Shown one piece after another: positions 50,824-63,860 of a stretch of DNA of 64,000 nucleotides. Positions within the stretch are counted from its first letter, which is position 1. Every line of letters begins with the position of its first letter. The notes under the pieces were generated by a model. That model did no database searches, was not told the origin of the DNA, and worked only from the letters and a program-made list of their open reading frames with translations. A program made the translations under genes and the position numbers. Source of the stretch: Fremontodendron californicum (taxonomy: Eukaryota; Streptophyta; Magnoliopsida; Malvales; Malvaceae); contig JAULJL010000010.1 of assembly GCA_030761205.1 (NCBI GenBank), positions 13,611,241 to 13,675,240 of the forward strand. Direction: 5' to 3'.

Positions 50824-53800
50824 TGTAGACACTTAATTTTCTCTCGACCCCTAAACCATGTAAGTTTTCTTCCTTGTGATGTTTTAGAATGCAGAAAAGC
50901 TATTCTCATCCTATAGGTGATACTTCGAGACTTTGTTTAAGAGGTCAAGCATGAAAAATCAATACGAAAAAAGTCAACCCCAAATAGTCAATCACTAAAA
51001 AAGTCAACTCCTATTCAAAATCAAGATTCAAAGTTTAATTGAACAATGGTGAAAGAATTTTGATAATTCGAGGTCTACAACGAGAGATATTGAGTCCGAA
51101 AGATGGGTTATGGAGATTCAGTGGAAAGGAAACCCTAAGTCGGTAAATTTAGTGAAAAGTGATTAAACAATCAAATTGGTCAACATTGAAGTTTCCGAAC
51201 GGAATATAATCAATAACTATGGGTATTGGAAAGGCCATTTGGATGCAAAACCAAAGGAAGGGTCAATTTGGAAAGAAATCGAAAATTAGGGTTTTTGGTG
51301 AATTTTGGCAAAATTGGGGAAAACTTCAAAAATGTCCCAATTCGGTAAAATTAAAGCCCTTAATTGATGAAGAGTGGGTAAATAAAGATTTCCCAAGGCT
51401 CAGTTTGAAGTAATTCCGAGAAAAGAGCCGATTAGAGAAAAAACGGAGAAACGAGGAAATTCCAGATATCGAAAAAAGGAAAAATCAAATCGAAGGGGAA
51501 TTTGATCGTAAAAATTGGGCATTTTTGGACCAACTCCAATTCAATATATAACAAAGGCAATGAAAGAGAAAATCTGGAAATCATACCTGTTTTGAGTACA
51601 ATCGAGGTTTCGGGGGTTAAAGGGCAATCTTGGAAAATTCGAGAAAAATAGGAAACGAGCTCGAAAAATTATGAAAACTCCAGATCTTAGTTTTATGTTA
51701 TTTGGAAAAGATCAGCAAAGGAAAATCCAAAATCGGAGCTCATTTGAAAAATGGAAAAATTCGGGCCCACTAAGTTGAAATTCTAGAAGATAAATCCGAG
51801 AAAAATAGCAAATGAGCTCGTAAAATTATGAAAACTTCCAGATCTCAATTTTATATTATTTGGAAGAGATTGGCAAAGAAAAATCCAGAATCGGAGCTCA
51901 ATTGAAAAAGGCTAAATTTGGGAGTCTCAAACCGAAATTCCAGAAGATAAATCCGAGAAAAATAGGAAATGGGCTCGAAAAAATATGAAAACTTATAGGA
52001 CTCAATTTTATATTATTTAGGAAGTATTAGAAAAAGAAAATCTGTATTTGGAGTCCGTTTGCAATTTAATCAAGTTTGGGGGGCTAAAGTGCAATTTTAT
52101 CGAAGAAACTGAAGAGGGCCATTTTTTGCAATTTTAAAAAAATAGAGAAATGGCTGGTATTTGAAGGGCCATTTGGCCAGCCCAAAAAGAGTGGAAGATT
52201 GGCTGAGTTCTCTCATCCAAAGGCCAAAATTGGATAGCAAGGTGGTTATTTTTTTGATTGACCTTTGTGATTTTGCCACATGGTCAAATGAATGAAGAGA
52301 AAGGATGTCAACATTATGGTTACGTATTTTAGACCAGCTGTATTTGCTATAGGAGCTAACCACTTCATCTTATGGTTTTAATTTTACATTTTTAGCATCT
52401 TTGAATAGTGGCCTTTGGATCTTGCTAGCTAAGAAAAAATATGACAACATCATGTGCACACAAAGGGTGTTCGGCTAGCCTATATGAGGGGGAGGTTTTC
52501 ATTATTTTAGGGGGTTCCTTTCGCTGAATATTTTCATTGTTTGAGCAATAGCTAAGTGATAGAAATGCAAAGAAAAATTGAGAAGAGAATGAAGCTTGAA
52601 AGATAGTTTTGAAAGGTAGCCTTTTAGCACCTAACTCTTGCATTTTTCTTTCTTTTTCTATGCTGATTTTGCTCATTTTCCATACGATTTCTTGTTATTT
52701 TATTATGTAATAAAGGTTTTCAAAACTTTCTTTCAAGGCCTTTTAGTCTTATGTTTTCATGAAAAAAATCAAAAAATAATTTTTTTACCATATTTTTTTT
52801 GCTATGGCCGAATGGTATTCCTTAGTATGCTTGTCTTGTGTTTGATTTATTTCCTATGTTGGTTGTGGTATGTTAGCTTGTTTTGATTTTTTAGCTTTCT
52901 AAGATAATCAAGATATGAAGCTTATTTATGACTTTCTTTACTTGTTCTTATTTTTCAGTTTTATCATTTATTTTCATGTGTATTTGCTTTATTTACTAAC
53001 ATTAATTTTCAGTTTTTACTACATCAAGTTGTTCATGCTTTGTATTATGATCATACCATGTGTTTGTGTATTTGCCTAGCTATATCTTTGCATTTTCATC
53101 ATGATTATTTGTCTATCATGTTTTCATTTATGTCTTGCATATTTGCCATGCCATGTGTTTGTGTTATTGCCTTGCTATGGATCTCACATATTGTTAGTGA
53201 CCATTCGGCTTCTATGTTTCTTTGTGTGTGTATTTGCATTTTCATCTTGTTTGGTTATCATATTTCATTCATTGCTTTGTATCATTATGCCATGTTATTG
53301 TGTACTTGTTTTGACATGTTCTTGCATCATTCTTATGTTCATTTGGTCATTACATGTTCATGTTACTTCCATGCATATTTCATGTTCATATTAGGTATTA
53401 GATTATGTTATATTACCATGCATCTTCTCATGACATTTTAGGCATTAAGGTCATCTTTGTATGCCATGCACATTTCCATGCTTATTAGGTCTTAGGTCAT
53501 TTTGTATTTCCATGCATGGTTTCATGTCCATTAGGTATAGGTTATCTTTGTATGCCATGCACATTTCCATGCATATTAGGTTTAGGGTTGCATTTATTGC
53601 CATGCATATTTTTATCTAGGCATTAGGTCATCTTTTGTGCCATACATATTTTCTATGTCATTTAGGCATTAGGTCATGCATTTCATGCATTTAACTTGCT
53701 GTTTGTTCATGCATTTCATATCATCCCACTTCATTTTTGACTTAAGCCACAATGGCTTAAAGCCAAGCTCTCATGAGCATGCCTGTGGAAAATTAAGATG

Positions 53801-55657
53801 TTGTCAAGTTTGATTTTCTACCTTTGTGATTTTTTTCCATTAGGCAATCCTTGTCCAAATTTTTATAAATTTTTACTACTGTTTTTAGGACCTTAGAGGA
53901 GTCTCCAATATTTTTATTATGATTTTTGAGTGTTTTTATCAAAGGTTTAAAAATGTTTTTTGGTTAAACAGTTTTTCACCAGTGTTCTGACTTTCATGAA
54001 TTTTCTAGAAGGTCATCCTTAGTCTGAAAATTCAGCTGATTTTTCCCATAGAAGTCGACATGTTCTGAGTCTCCCATAATTGTTTCAAATTTTTTTAGAA
54101 TTTTTAAAATAGGTAAAAAAATCACGTTTTAAAATGGGTCAGAAAAGTCATATTTGATTTCAAAAAGAAAATAATATTCTGTTTTGGCTAAGGCATTAAG
54201 AGAAGTCTGATTTAGAACCATAGCTATTGTCCTAGGTTAATTTATAAGTCATTTAAATCCTAAAAAATGATTTTATAAAGGTCGGGTCAAGGGAGGTCAA
54301 CCCGGGTGTTCAAAATTAGGAAAATAAAGCCTTTTAAGGGGGGTTTTCGGCCATAGTGCCATTTTCATCCAAAATTTTTAAAATTGTTTTCAATCCAATA
54401 ACAAAGTATATTTGATTTAGAAAAATCTGATTTGATGTCTTTTCCTAAGGTAGCCGAATATCTTTTTAGATATACAGATGTCCTTATTTAAAGGAAAAAA
54501 ATACACTTTCATGCATTGATTCCATGTTCATGCATATTATATGATATATGATTTTTGCTATGAATATTTCTATGGTAATGTTATTGTTTTGATTTATATT
54601 TCATGATGTTATATTAATTGTTATATGGTTGTGAATATTTTATGTTATTCTATGCTCATTGCTTAGTCATTATTTATTTTGTCATATCATTTAGGATTTA
54701 TTATGTTTATGCATTGTTTTTTTTATTTTTATTTTCATGCATATTTTATAGTTTTTTATCATGTCATGTTATTAGATTATGCTATGTCATTTAGAATATA
54801 CCATGTCACTAGAATATACCTTGTCATTTAGATATATCATGTTATTTAGAATATACTAAATCACTTAGATTATATCATGTGATTTAGGTTATATTATGTC
54901 ATTTAGATTTTGCTATGTCATCTTTTACTATGTCATACATGTTCATATTCATCTTTTTAAAATGTTTATAAAAAAAGATAATGATTTTCAATAAAAATAA
55001 AGATATTCCCGAGTTAAAATAAATTATGAGTTCTCTGGGGGTCTGCTGGGGAGGATATCATTGATTATCATTAATAAAGGAATATTTTTCTTTCAAAAAT
55101 TGAAAATGATTCGGAGGTTTTCCACATAAATAAAAATTTCTATATTTTGTCGAGTTTCTCAGGGAATATAGGAAAATTTTGAATTAATAAACTCCAGGTC
55201 ATTTTCAATTAAAAAATGGAATTTTTTTTTCTTTAAATTGGGAATTATTTTAAAATGCCAAATTTAAAACCAACTTTTACCAAGATTTGAGATAACACAC
55301 AATTAATAAGGTACCATTTTATATGGGCGTTGTGGGGGTGCTAATCCTTCCCTACATGTAACCGACTCCCGAACTCGCTTCTTTGATTTCTCTGGTTTAA
55401 AACACAGACTTTGAAATTGGTTTTAAAAAAATATTTTAAATAATTTTAAAATATTTTACAAAATCGGTTTTAATAGGTAGCCGATCACATCTAGCCAAAA
55501 AAGATTGGTGACTACTCCATTTCTTTTTCAAGGTTGTCTTTGAACCCTCATTTTATTTTAAGAGGAATTAAGTTATCTTTTCTTCTGTTTTCCCCAATGT
55601 CACACTTAACGAGTAAAATATTTCACGATCAGCCTTGTTATTTTTTAGGTTGCGACA
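50824..55657 (+). repeat. Element E1 3' LTR, 4834 bp
   Basis: Starts TGTAGACACTTAATTTT and ends TTTTTTAGGTTGCGACA, the reverse of the D LTR termini, and is similar throughout. Contains a GTCAAC/GTCAACTCC-rich U3 start, at least three copies of the approximately 157-bp unit (51644-52080), CTATATGA (about 52479) as possible TATA, and a catgcat/TTAGGTCAT-rich tract (53400-53730). Followed directly by E2 integrase, so E1 is inserted in E2; the adjoining ATCAC (55658-55662) should match the bases before the E1 5' LTR outside the window. Short open frames such as 53040-53441 are low-complexity. Confidence 0.9.
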
Positions 55658-56547
55658 ATCACCATTGCATGTAATGACTGTACCTTGGCCATTTTTGATA
55701 TGGGGAATGGATATGATCGGGCCTATTACCCCAAAAGCTTCAAATGGACACCGTTCCATCCTAGTGGCCATAGATTACTTCACAAAGTGGGTGGAAGCCG
55801 TTTCTTATGCTAATATAATGAAGTCAGTGGTATGCAGATTCGTCAAGAAGGAAATTATATGCCGGTATGTATTGCCAGAGAGAATCATTTCAGACAATGC
55901 TCTCAATCTAAATAATAAGATGATGAGAGAAGTGTGTACTCAGTTCAAGATCATGCATCATAATTTGGCACCTTATCGTCCAAAAATGAATGGGGCAGTA
56001 GAAGCAGCCAATAAGAACATCAAGAAGATCGTTGAAAAAATGACTGATGTGTACAAAGATTAGCATGAGATCTTGCCTTTTGCTCTTCACGCATACCGTA
56101 CCTCGGCCAGAACGTCTAAGGGTGCTATGCCATTTTCTTTGGTATATGGAATGGAGGCAGTGTTACCTATTAAGGTTGAAATTCCTTCGTGTTTTGATGG
56201 AGGTTGGTTTAGAAGAAGCAGAGTGGGTTAGAGCTTGCTATGAACAGTTGAATCTTATCGAAGAGAAAAAGATGAAAGCAATTTGCCACGGGCAGATGTA
56301 TCAGAAAAGGATGATTCAAGCCCACAACAAGAAGGTTCGTCCCAGGCAATTCCGAGAAGGAGAGTTGGTATTAAGAAAAGTTCTCCCAATAGTGAAGGAT
56401 CTGCGAGGGAAATGGGCTCCAAATTGGGAAGGGCCCTACGTGGTAAAGAGAGCTTTTTCTGGAGGAGCATTGATTCTGACTCGGATGGACGGGGATGACT
56501 TGAGAAATCCCGTGAATGCTGACGAACTGAAGATGTACTATGCTTGA
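55658..56547 (+). pseudogene. int: E2 integrase, C-terminal two thirds, broken
   Basis: Tat integrase starting abruptly inside the core at SPLHVMTVPWP, because E1 has inserted here. Keeps GMDMIGPI, IISDNA and NGAVEAANKN, so the catalytic D, D and E are present. TAG at 56061-56063 replaces Trp, and a frameshift near 56185 (about 5 bases missing in EIPS..RVLMEV) breaks it. The C-terminal domain (NWEGPYVVKRAFSGGALIL, ..NADELKMYYA) is intact to TGA 56545-56547. The rest of E2 lies left of the window. Confidence 0.88.
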
Positions 56548-58904
56548 AGAAGAAAAAGAATAAAAAGAAAAAGAAGAAAAGAAAAGTGTGATACTGGGCA
56601 CATGAAAATTTGAATGATTCCAAATGTAAAAATAACAATTCTATATATCTATTTCCCCTGAGGATTGCTTTTCAATGAGAATATTCATGCTTGATATGAG
56701 GAATGACCATCTTTCATACTCCTTTCACTAAGAAGAAATTATCCCTAGTCACCCCTTTGAGCCTTAGGAATTCTTTCTTTCTTTGAACCTTGATCAAGGA
56801 TCACCCTCTCTACTGGAGGGCAGATGCGAGGAAAAATAACCTCCCAAAAATCATGGCGAAAAGAGCCATCGAAAAAAGAAAAAAGAAAACATGTGAAATC
56901 AAAGAATGGCAAATGAAAGCCAAGAATGAAAGAACAGATTCCAAAAAAGAATAGGAAAGTCCAACAAGGACGAATGTTTCAAGAATGAATCCTCCTCATG
57001 AAATCCTAGATCCAATCACCTTTAAACACATTTTGGGCCTATTTACCATTTCTTTCTAAACCCGAACCTTGGCCTACATTACGTGCGTTTAAAAGTCTAT
57101 TTTGATCAAGCATGGATATTTAATTTCAAGGATTTTTTTTCTTTTCAAAATTCATCCCATCTTTTGAATTGACATTTTTACCTTGGAAGCATTTAGAATT
57201 CTCAGATACATGGTAAAACACAAAAAAAAGGAGAGGTTTAAGCCGAAAACCCGCAAAGGGCGACTTAATACCAAATAGGGGACAATTGGGTTGAAAACTC
57301 GCAAAGGGTAACTCAAGTACTGATTAAGGATTGAATCAATGCTCCGTGTAAAGGGAGAGAAAGCATCAGAAAATCAGAAGAAAGGGGAAAAACTCAGTAT
57401 GACGCAACTACGATAGCCGAGACATTACCCAAGTAAATTGCTCATTCAAGAGAAATTTCAGATGAATTGAAGAAGGAAGGGTCCAAGATATTCCGCATCT
57501 GGGGCATCTACAACCTATAACTCTATATTTGTTTCTTGTATCCTTGATATTCACCTCTGTCATCTAAGACATTATTGCAATAAATTCTTGTTATCCCTTT
57601 TATGACCTTTGGTTGTTTCATACCTTCTTTCATACATTTTTTGATGCATTTTTATTGCTATTAAATTGAATGATGTTTAGTAAACATAAAAATCTTTAAA
57701 CAAGAGGATTTCAGTGTATTACTAAAGAGTATATTTAAATTTTAGAAGAGGTTTGGAAACCACTAAAATTTGGAAACACAACGGCACATCATGATTGGAA
57801 AATTCACCTAGTAGAGGTAAACAACGAATGTGTTGAAGACTCTGTCATGAAGTCAGAAAATTTGTGAATTTCAATGAAGTCATAAACTGGGACTTTTTGA
57901 CAATTTATCTTGATTGAAGGCTCCTTGAGTGGGGCGTTAGTGAAAAGTTGAAGACTCAGCCATGAAGACAGGCAGTCCGTGAACCTCAATGAAATCATGG
58001 ACTAGAAATCATGACAAAATCATTTGATTGCATTCATCCTTAGGAAACATACATCCTACAAGCATTTGCAAACATGTCATTTTCATCAATATATTCGGCT
58101 AACATTACAGGAATCGTGGAAATTTTGCTCTCCCAAATCGAACTCATTCTGCTTCTCAAATGAGTCGAGCCTCGAGATCACCGTCGAGGTATTTTGTTTT
58201 AAAATCTAACTCTTTTTGCTTCTCAAATGAGTCGAACCTCGAGACCACCGTCGAGGTATTTTGTTTTTAAATCGAACTTGTTTTTAAAAAAATGAGTCGA
58301 GCCCCGAGACCAACGTCGAGGTATTTTGTTTTTAAATGGAACTTGTTTTTAAAAAATGAGTCGAGCCCCGAGACCACCGTCAAGGTATTTTCTTTTTCAA
58401 ATCGAACTTGTTTTCTTAATTTGTCGAACCCAGGATTAACTTTAAGGCATTCCTTTTGTTTTTAAATTGAACTCGTTCTGCTTCTCAAATGAGTCAGACC
58501 CCGAGACCACCATCGAGGTATTTTGTTTTTAAATCGAACTCATTCTGCTTCTCAAATGAGTCGAGCCTCACCACCGTCGAGGTATTTTCTGTTTAAACCC
58601 CAACACAGCTGACACCAAGACAAGATAAGGCCCCCAGACCACTATTGAGGTATTTTCTTCTTTTGCAAATCAAACTCGTTTCCTTAAGACGAGTCGAGCC
58701 TTGATTAGTCAGGGAACTCAATTTAAGGACAAAATCTTCTATTTACAGCTTTTTTTGAAAAAAAAAGGATGAAATAAATGGAAATGAAAGATAAAGCAAA
58801 CTCTCTTTCCTTTTCTTACATGTGATTTCACTAATCGGACAAAATTATTGTCTATTTATCTTTGCCTGATTCTTGATTCTCAGCAATAGCCAAAGTGGGG
58901 CAGC
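56548..58904 (+). other. E2 3'UTR with polypurine tract
   Basis: Noncoding 2.36 kb without the insertions that split the E1 counterpart, so it serves as the reference for F and B insertion points. Ends CTCAGCAATAGCC and AAAGTGGGGCAGC (58892-58904), the polypurine tract. Confidence 0.85.
58150..58680. repeat. E2 3'UTR minisatellite R1, 60-75-bp unit
   Basis: Seven to eight units of GTCGAGCC(C/T)CGAGACCACC plus GTCGAGGTATTTTG and a T-rich spacer, near 58157, 58233, 58306, 58362, 58424, 58493, 58560 and 58628. Homologous to R1 of E1 (49071-49745) but with fewer copies and shorter spacers. Confidence 0.92.
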
Positions 58905-59739
58905 TGTAGACACCTAATTTTGTTTGGGCCTCCTTAAACCAGGTAAATTCTTCCTTGTACTTTTTTAGAATGCAGAAAATCTCTTATCATCTTGCAGATG
59001 GTCCTCCAAGACTTGTGATTTGGAGTTCAGCATGAAAAGTCAATACAAAAAAAGTCAACTCCAAAAAGTCAACCAATGAAAAAGTGAGCCCTTAGTCAAA
59101 ATTAAGGTTTGAAGTTGAATTGAATAATGCTGAAAGAATTTTGGTAATCCGAGGTCTACAACGAAATATATGGAGTTCGGAAGAGGGATTGGGGAAATTT
59201 TAGTGTAGGGGAAGCCCTAATTCGGCAAATTTGGGTAAAAGTGTTTAAACGATCAAATTGGTCAAAATTGGAGGTTCCAAATGGAATATAATTAATGACT
59301 ACGGGCATTGGAAGGGCCAATTGGAAGCAGAACCAAAGCAAGAGTCAATTTGGAAGGAAAATCGAAAATTAGGGTTTTGGTTAAAAACAATGAATTTTGC
59401 AAATTTGGGGAAAATGGCAAAGATGACCCAATTCGGTGAAATTGAAGCCCCAGTTGATAAACAATGAGTAAACAAGGATAGCCCAAGGCCCAATTTGAAG
59501 TGGATCCCAAGGAATAGCCGTTTAGGGCAAAAACGGAAAAGCGAGAAAATTCCCAAGTTTGAAAAAGGGAAAACAAAATCGGAGGGGAATTTGATCGTAA
59601 AAATTGGGCATTTTCAGGCCAACTCAAATTCAATATAGGACAAAGGAAGTGGAAAAAGAAAATCTGGAAATCGGAACTGTTTTGAGTAAAACTGAGGTTT
59701 CGAAGGTTGAAGGGCATTCTAAAAAAATCCCAAAGATTA

Positions 59740-60560
59740 TTCCGGGAAAAATAGCAAACGAGCTCCAAAAATTATGAAAACTTCCAGATCCGAGTTTTAT
59801 AATTTTTGGAAGAGATCGGTGAAGAAAAATCCGGAAACGAAGCTCATTTGAAAAATAGCAAAGTTCGGGTGCATTAAGCCGAAATTCCAAAAGATAATTT
59901 CGGGAAAAATAGAAAACGAGCTCCAAAAATAATGAAAACTTCCAGATCTGAGTTTTACAATTCTTGGAAGATATTGGTGAAGAAAATCCGAAATTGGAGC
60001 TTATTTGAAAAATGGCAAAGTTCGGGTGCACTAAGTCGAAATTCTAGAAGATAATTTCGGGAAAAATAGCAAACGAGCTCAAAAAATTATGAAAACTTCC
60101 AGATCTGAGATTTATAATTATTGGAAGAGATTGGCAAAGAAAAATCCAGAATCAGAGCTCATTTGAAAAATGGCAAAGTTCGAGTGCACTAAGCTGAAAT
60201 TCCAAAAGATAATTCTGGGAAAAATAGCAAACGAACTCCAAAAATTATGAAAACTTCCAGATCTGAGTTTCATAATTTTTGGAAGAGATCGGTGAAGAAA
60301 AATTTGGAATCGGAGCTCATTTGAAAAATTTGGATCGGGTGAACTAACTTGACATTTTGAAATATAATTTCGGGAAAAATAGAAAACGAGCTCCAAAAAT
60401 TATGAAAACTTCCATATCTGAGTTTTATAATTTTTGGAAGAGATCGGTGAAGAAAAATCCAGAATTGGAGTTCAAATGAAAAAGGTGAATTTTATGTGCA
60501 CTAATCGAAAAATTCAAAAGATAATTTCGGGAAAAATAGCAAACGAGCTCGAAAAATTCT
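59740..60560. repeat. LTR-internal tandem array, about 157-bp unit, E2
   Basis: More than five units, each with GGGAAAAATAGCAAACGAGC, TCCAAAAATTATGAAAACTT, GGAAGAGATCGGTGAAGAAA and GGAGCTCATTTGAAAAATGG. The AAAAATAG(C/A)AAACGAGCTC mark recurs near 59746, 59905, 60062, 60220, 60375 and 60532, spacing 155-159 bp. Minus-strand frames of 133 and 92 aa here are repeat translations. Homologous arrays: E1 about 51644-52080, D about 5100-5720 and 18940-19560. Confidence 0.93.
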
Positions 60561-61849
60561 GAAAATTTCTAGATCTGAATACTATATTTATTTGGATGGA
60601 TTGGAGAAAGAAAAACCAAATTTCGGGTCCATTTGCAATAAAATCAAGTTTGGGGGCCAAAATGCAATTTTATCAAAGAAACCGAAAAAGGCCAATTTTG
60701 TAAAATTAAAAGATGAAAAAATAAAGGAAATTCTAGAACTTACCAGGCCCTTGGCCGACCAGCATAGGGTATAAAGGGTGGGATTTAATTCATTTCATCT
60801 AATGGTCAATATCAAGCTACACGATGTCATTTTTACTATCTTGAAATGTCCTTGCTCATCCAATGGCCTAAGTACCTTGTAAAAAGATAAGTACATCCTT
60901 GAATGACCAAGATCAAATTGCAAGATGACATTTTTATTGTCATGAAAATATCCTCATCCAGTGGCCAATATTGGTGCAAGAAAGATGAGCACAAGTCATC
61001 CAATGGTTGGAAATGCATGTAGCCAAATGAAATGTCCTTGCTCATCCAATGGCTTAGGCACCTTATGAAAAGATTAGTACATCCTTGAATGGATAAGATC
61101 AATTTGCAAGATGGCATTTTTATTGTCATGAAAATATCTTGGATCCAAGGGCTTAGATTATGTAGGACAATTAAATGAATTGATGACAACCATTGATTTC
61201 AAAGGCATATGGGGTTAGCCAAGGCATTTGAAGGGAGGGGTTTTCATTTTTTTCAAAGGCAAGTTGGCTGATTATTGAATAGAGGCAGTAGCTAAAACCT
61301 TAGAAAAAAATATTTTTAAAAGAAAAGGAAGAGAGCTTTTGCTAAGGTAACCATTCTTCTTTGGTTCTTACATTATTTCTTTCTTCTTCTTCATGTTATT
61401 CTTTATTATTCCATGTGATTTCCTACCATTTTTCTTTGCTTAATAAATCTTTCTTGTTGTTCTTGCTTTTGAAAAATAAATAAAACAATGGTTAGGCTTC
61501 ATGATCTTGATGAGAATCAAGTAATAATGGTTAGGTTGGGCTTTGTCCAATATACCAACCATGGAGTTCATTTCCATATTATTTTTTTACCTTAGTTATT
61601 TTTATGATTTTGAGATTGAAAAGGCTTCATGACCTTGATAAATTTCAAGAGATAATGGTTAGGGGGGACTTTGTCCAATGTACCAACCATGGAGCTCATC
61701 TCTTTTTATTTATTTGCTTGCTTTAACTTGCTTATTTCTATTATTATTTATTTTTATGTGTATTTAAATTCTTGCTAACCATTTTGTTCTTTTGATTTAT
61801 GACATACTTTTGCATATAGTTTAGGTCATTTTCATTTTCCATAGCATTT

Positions 61850-62560
61850 AGTTAGGTCATTTTCCATGACATTCTCACAACATTTTGGCTCCTAGACCAT
61901 TCAGCCATGTAGTAGTTTTTTTAAGGTTTAGGTCATTTTCTTTAGGCCATGATATTTGTTATTTCATTTAGGCATTTAGGCCATTTTATTTTTGCATGTC
62001 ATTTCACATGTCATTTAAGCATTAGGCCATTTTCATATGCCATGCCATTTTCCATGTCATTTAATCATTAGGTCATTTTTATTATTCCATGTCATTTTAC
62101 ATGTCATTTAAGCTTTAGGCCATTTTCATATGCCATGTTATTTTCCAAGTCATTTAAGCATTAGGTCATTTTTATTATTCCATGTCATTTTACATGTCAT
62201 TTAAGCTTTAGGCCATTTTCATATGCCATGTCATTTTCCATGTCATTTAAGCATTAGGTCAATTTTGTTATTCCATGTTATTTTCCATGTCATTTAAGCA
62301 TTAGGTAATTTTAGTATTCCATATCATTTAAGCTTTAGGCCATTTTCATATGCCATGTCATTTTCCATGTCATTTAAACATTAGGTCATTTTTATTATTC
62401 CATGTCATTTTACTTGTCATTTAAGCTTTAGGCCATTTTCATATGCCATGTCATTTAGGCACTAGGCCATTTTCATTATTCCATGTCATTTGCCATGTCA
62501 TTTAGACACTAGGTCATGCATATTTCATGTCATTTATTTCATGCATTTTTGCATTTTCCA
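61850..62560. repeat. LTR short-repeat tract, about 91-bp compound unit
   Basis: Alternating CATTTAAGC(T/A)TTAGG(C/T)CATTTT and CATATGCCATGTCATTTTCC segments. The TTAAGCTTTAGGCC mark recurs near 62108, 62199, 62328 and 62420. A related tract is in the E1 LTR (53400-53730). No coding capacity. Confidence 0.85.
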
Positions 62561-63499
62561 CTTGATTTTTGACTTAAGGCAACCAATGGCTCAAAGCCAA
62601 GCTTTAATGAGCATACTTGTGGAAAATTAAAATTTGTCAAAGTTTGATTTTCTAATTTATGATTTTTTCTCATTAGGCAACCCTTGTCCAAATTTTTAGA
62701 TTTTTTTACCACTACTTGTAGGACCTTAGAGGAGTCTCTAATATTTTTATTCTGATTTTTGGACGTTTTTATCAAAGGTTTAAAAATGTTTTTTGGTTAA
62801 GCAGTTTTTCTACCCACTGTTCTGTCTTTCATGAATTTTTGGGTAGGTCATCCTTAGTCTAAAAATTAAGCTGATTTTTTCCATAAAGGTCTACATGTTC
62901 TAAGTCTCCCATAATTTGTTCAGATGTTTTTGAAATTTTTTAGAAGGGTAAAAAAACTAGTTTCCAAAACTGGTTAGAAAAGTCATATTTGTTTTTAAGA
63001 ACTAATAGTTTTCTGTTCTGTTTAAGGCACTAAGAGGTGGATGATTTAAAATATTAGTTGCTGTTTTAGGTTAATTTCCAAGTTATTTTAATCATAAATT
63101 TTGATTTTATAAAAGTCGGGTCAAGGGTGGTCAACCCCGGGATTCAAAACTGGGAAATTAAGGCTTTTAAAGGGTGTTTTCGGCCAAGTTTTCTTTTACC
63201 CAAAAATTCCAATTTTTTAAAATCCGAATCCAAAATCCGAGTTAGAAAATCCAACTTAGGTCTCTTCCCAAGGTAGTCAGATGTTTTAGTTATACGAATA
63301 TCCTTATTTCGTGGGAGAAATACTTTTTCATGCATTTGATATTTCATATTCATGCATATTTTATGACATTTAATTTTTGCTATTTTGGTTATATAAATTC
63401 CACATATATATGAATATTCCATAGTGATGTCATTGCTTTGATTTAGTTTTTATGTTGTCATTTTGATTACGGCATAATTATGAATATTCCATGATAATG

Positions 63500-63860
63500 T
63501 TTGCCATTTAATTTAGATTTTAGCTATGCCATATAGATTTCTAATATGTCATCTAGGTTTTATCATGTCTTTAATTCTTGCCATTTAATTTAGATTTTTG
63601 CTATGTCATATAGATTTCTAATATGTCATCTAGGTTTTATCATGTAATTAATTTTTGTCATCTTATTTAGATCTTTGCCATGTTATTTAAATCTTTGCCA
63701 TGTCATTTAGACCTTTGCCATGTCATTTAGACCTTTGCCATGTCATTTAAATTCTACAATGTCATTTAGATTATGCCATGTCATCTAGATTTTTTCATGT
63801 CAAGCATGCCATGTCATTAATCCATATGCCATGCCATTCAGTCATATGCCATGTCATTAG
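63500..63860. repeat. LTR short-repeat tract, about 20-bp unit
   Basis: Runs of (TTTGCCATGTCATTTAGA)-like units, clearest at 63670-63790, preceded by a duplicated ATTTAGATTTT..CATATAGATTTCTAATATGTC segment (63510-63640). The E1 LTR has a shorter equivalent at about 54760-54930. Confidence 0.8.

Noticed and set aside
53040..53441. 133-aa Cys/His/Phe-rich frame as a membrane protein
   Set aside because: Low-complexity T-rich LTR sequence; frame not kept in the homologous E2 or D LTR.
59630..60396. Minus-strand frames of 133 and 92 aa in the E2 LTR
   Set aside because: They repeat the same residues every 52-53 aa, the translation of the 157-bp array.
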